Shown one piece after another: positions 12,821 to 13,585 of a DNA stretch of 13,585 nt. The DNA comes from JBKHJZ01 sp046537875 (GTDB lineage Bacteria; Actinomycetota; Acidimicrobiia; Acidimicrobiales; VFJN01): positions 1 to 13,585 of the forward strand of contig JBKHJZ010000083.1 in NCBI GenBank assembly GCA_046537875.1, given 5' to 3'. The notes beneath the pieces are model-generated. The model ran no database searches. It was not told the origin of the DNA and saw nothing but the letters and a program-made list of their open reading frames with translations. The translations under genes and the position numbers were made by a program. Each line of letters begins with the position of its first letter. The stretch's first letter is position 1.

Positions 12821-13405
12821 ATGGCCGACCGGTCCAGGTTCGCCGAGCAGGCGATGGAGTACATGCCCTCGCTGTACGCCGCGGCCATGCGCATGACCCG
12901 CAACCCGGCCGACGCCGAGGATCTCGTCCAGGAGACCTACCTGCGCGCCTACCGGGGGTTCGGCGGCTTCGAGGAGGGGACCAACCTCAAGGCCTGGCTC
13001 TACCGGATCCTGACCAACACCTACATCAACAGCTACCGGGCGAAGAAGCGCCGGCCCGACGAGACCGACCTGGACGAGGTGGAGGACCTCTACCTCTACC
13101 GGCGGATCGGCGGCCTGGAGGCGGCGATGGCGGGCCGCAGCGCCGAGGAGGAGCTGCTCGACCGCTTCACCGACTCGGAGGTCAAGGAGGCGCTCGAGTC
13201 GTTGCCGGAGAACTTCCGGTTGGCCGTGCTGCTGGCCGACGTCGAGGGCTTCTCGTACAAGGAGATCGCCGAGATCCTCGACATCCCGATCGGCACCGTC
13301 ATGAGCCGGCTGCACCGGGGAAGAAAGGCCCTCCAGCAGCGGTTGTACCAGTTCGCCGTGGACAGGAAACTCACCCCACCGATCCCGGACGACGCCCATG
13401 TCTGA
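12821..13405 (+). CDS. sigR: ECF RNA polymerase sigma factor, SigR/SigH type
   Basis: The 194-aa protein directs RNA polymerase to stress promoters. Region 2 contains DAEDLVQETYLRAYRGF (31-47), the core-binding and -10 recognition helices, and GTNLKAWLYRILTNTYIN (53-70) with the following YRAKKRRP. Region 4 contains LPENFRLAVLLADVEGFSYK (128-147) and the helix-turn-helix IAEILDIPIGTVMSRLHRGR (149-168), which binds the -35 element. The sequence strongly resembles Streptomyces SigR and mycobacterial SigH, which respond to disulfide stress and control thioredoxin and mycothiol genes. The assignment is reinforced by the RsrA-like gene that follows with an 8-base overlap, which predicts coupled translation and tight stoichiometry. 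ATG 12821 gives the normal family length. Confidence 0.95.
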   Translation: MADRSRFAEQAMEYMPSLYAAAMRMTRNPADAEDLVQETYLRAYRGFGGFEEGTNLKAWLYRILTNTYINSYRAKKRRPDETDLDEVEDLYLYRRIGGLEAAMAGRSAEEELLDRFTDSEVKEALESLPENFRLAVLLADVEGFSYKEIAEILDIPIGTVMSRLHRGRKALQQRLYQFAVDRKLTPPIPDDAHV

Positions 13406-13585
13406 CTGCGAAGACGCACTCCACGAGCTCTACGGCTTCCTCGACGGCGAGCTCACCGAGGAGCGGCGGATCGCGATCCAGCGCCACCTCGACCAGTGCC
13501 AGCCGTGCGCCGAGCCGTACGACTTCGAGGCCGAGCTGCGCGAGATCGTGCGGCGCAAGTGCCAGGAGCAGGTGCCGCACTCGCT
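13398..13585 (+). CDS. rsrA: Zinc-binding redox anti-sigma factor, RsrA-like (partial)
   Basis: The first 62 residues are present before the window ends. They contain the ZAS motif His30-x3-Cys34-x2-Cys37 (HLDQCQPC), an early Cys4 in SDCEDALHELYGFLDGEL, and Cys55 in RRKCQEQ. In Streptomyces RsrA the equivalents are Cys11, His37, Cys41, Cys44 and Cys61/62. Cys11 and Cys44 form the disulfide that releases zinc and SigR under thiol oxidation, and Cys4 and Cys37 occupy those places here. This predicts a redox switch that holds the upstream sigma factor inactive in reducing conditions. The start codon lies inside the last codons of the sigma gene, an 8-base overlap in another frame. The C-terminus is missing only because of the window edge. 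Confidence 0.93.
   Translation, partial: MSDCEDALHELYGFLDGELTEERRIAIQRHLDQCQPCAEPYDFEAELREIVRRKCQEQVPHS

Noticed and set aside
11038..12903. A 621-codon minus-strand frame opposite the DUF4015 gene
   Set aside because: Composition and position are those of an antisense shadow frame, and it also overlaps the start of the sigma gene.

Overview
The window is visibly very GC-rich, with codon third positions almost always G or C. It carries a typical actinobacterial gene set: a SigR/RsrA-type thiol-responsive ECF sigma factor with its zinc anti-sigma factor, a TopA with GRYGPYV repeats and a lysine-rich tail in place of zinc fingers, the topA-tmk-holB order, and a crotonyl-CoA carboxylase/reductase. 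My inference is a high-GC actinobacterium, possibly of the Acidimicrobiia. No mobile element, CRISPR array or phage gene was seen, and the region reads as ordinary chromosome.

Layout. Positions 1-40 hold the last codons of an upstream gene. An alpha/beta hydrolase of the MEST-like/epoxide-hydrolase type (61-921, +) converges on crotonyl-CoA carboxylase/reductase (938-2287, -). A divergent intergenic region of about 170 bp leads to a membrane O-acyltransferase fused to an SGNH esterase-like domain (2462-4528, +). An acetyl-CoA acetyltransferase follows (4602-5780, +), preceded by a palindrome that spans its likely -10 box. Next is the replication block: topA (5898-8738), tmk (8748-9404) and holB (9454-10599), all +. 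Then come tRNA-Thr(CGT) (10668-10740, +) and a convergent 47-codon gene for a very basic peptide (10755-10898, -). A membrane-anchored DUF4015 putative glycoside hydrolase (11026-12777, +) is followed by the sigma/anti-sigma pair (12821 to the window end, +), whose second gene is cut by the edge.

How the genes work together. The thiolase and Ccr catalyse the first and the committing steps of the ethylmalonyl-CoA pathway. They make acetoacetyl-CoA from acetyl-CoA and ethylmalonyl-CoA from crotonyl-CoA, respectively. They are close but not in one operon. TopA, thymidylate kinase and DNA polymerase III delta' form a DNA topology, precursor and replication group, with tmk likely translated by coupling to topA. 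The acyltransferase and the DUF4015 protein are envelope proteins that probably modify or cleave surface glycans. The sigma/anti-sigma pair overlaps by 8 bp and probably controls a thiol-oxidative stress response.

I found no convincing undescribed multi-gene system. The points most worth a second look are the 47-aa basic peptide, a HolB lacking both zinc cysteines and the P-loop lysine, several start sites that look leaderless, the palindrome over the thiolase promoter, and a hydrolase with an altered nucleophile elbow.
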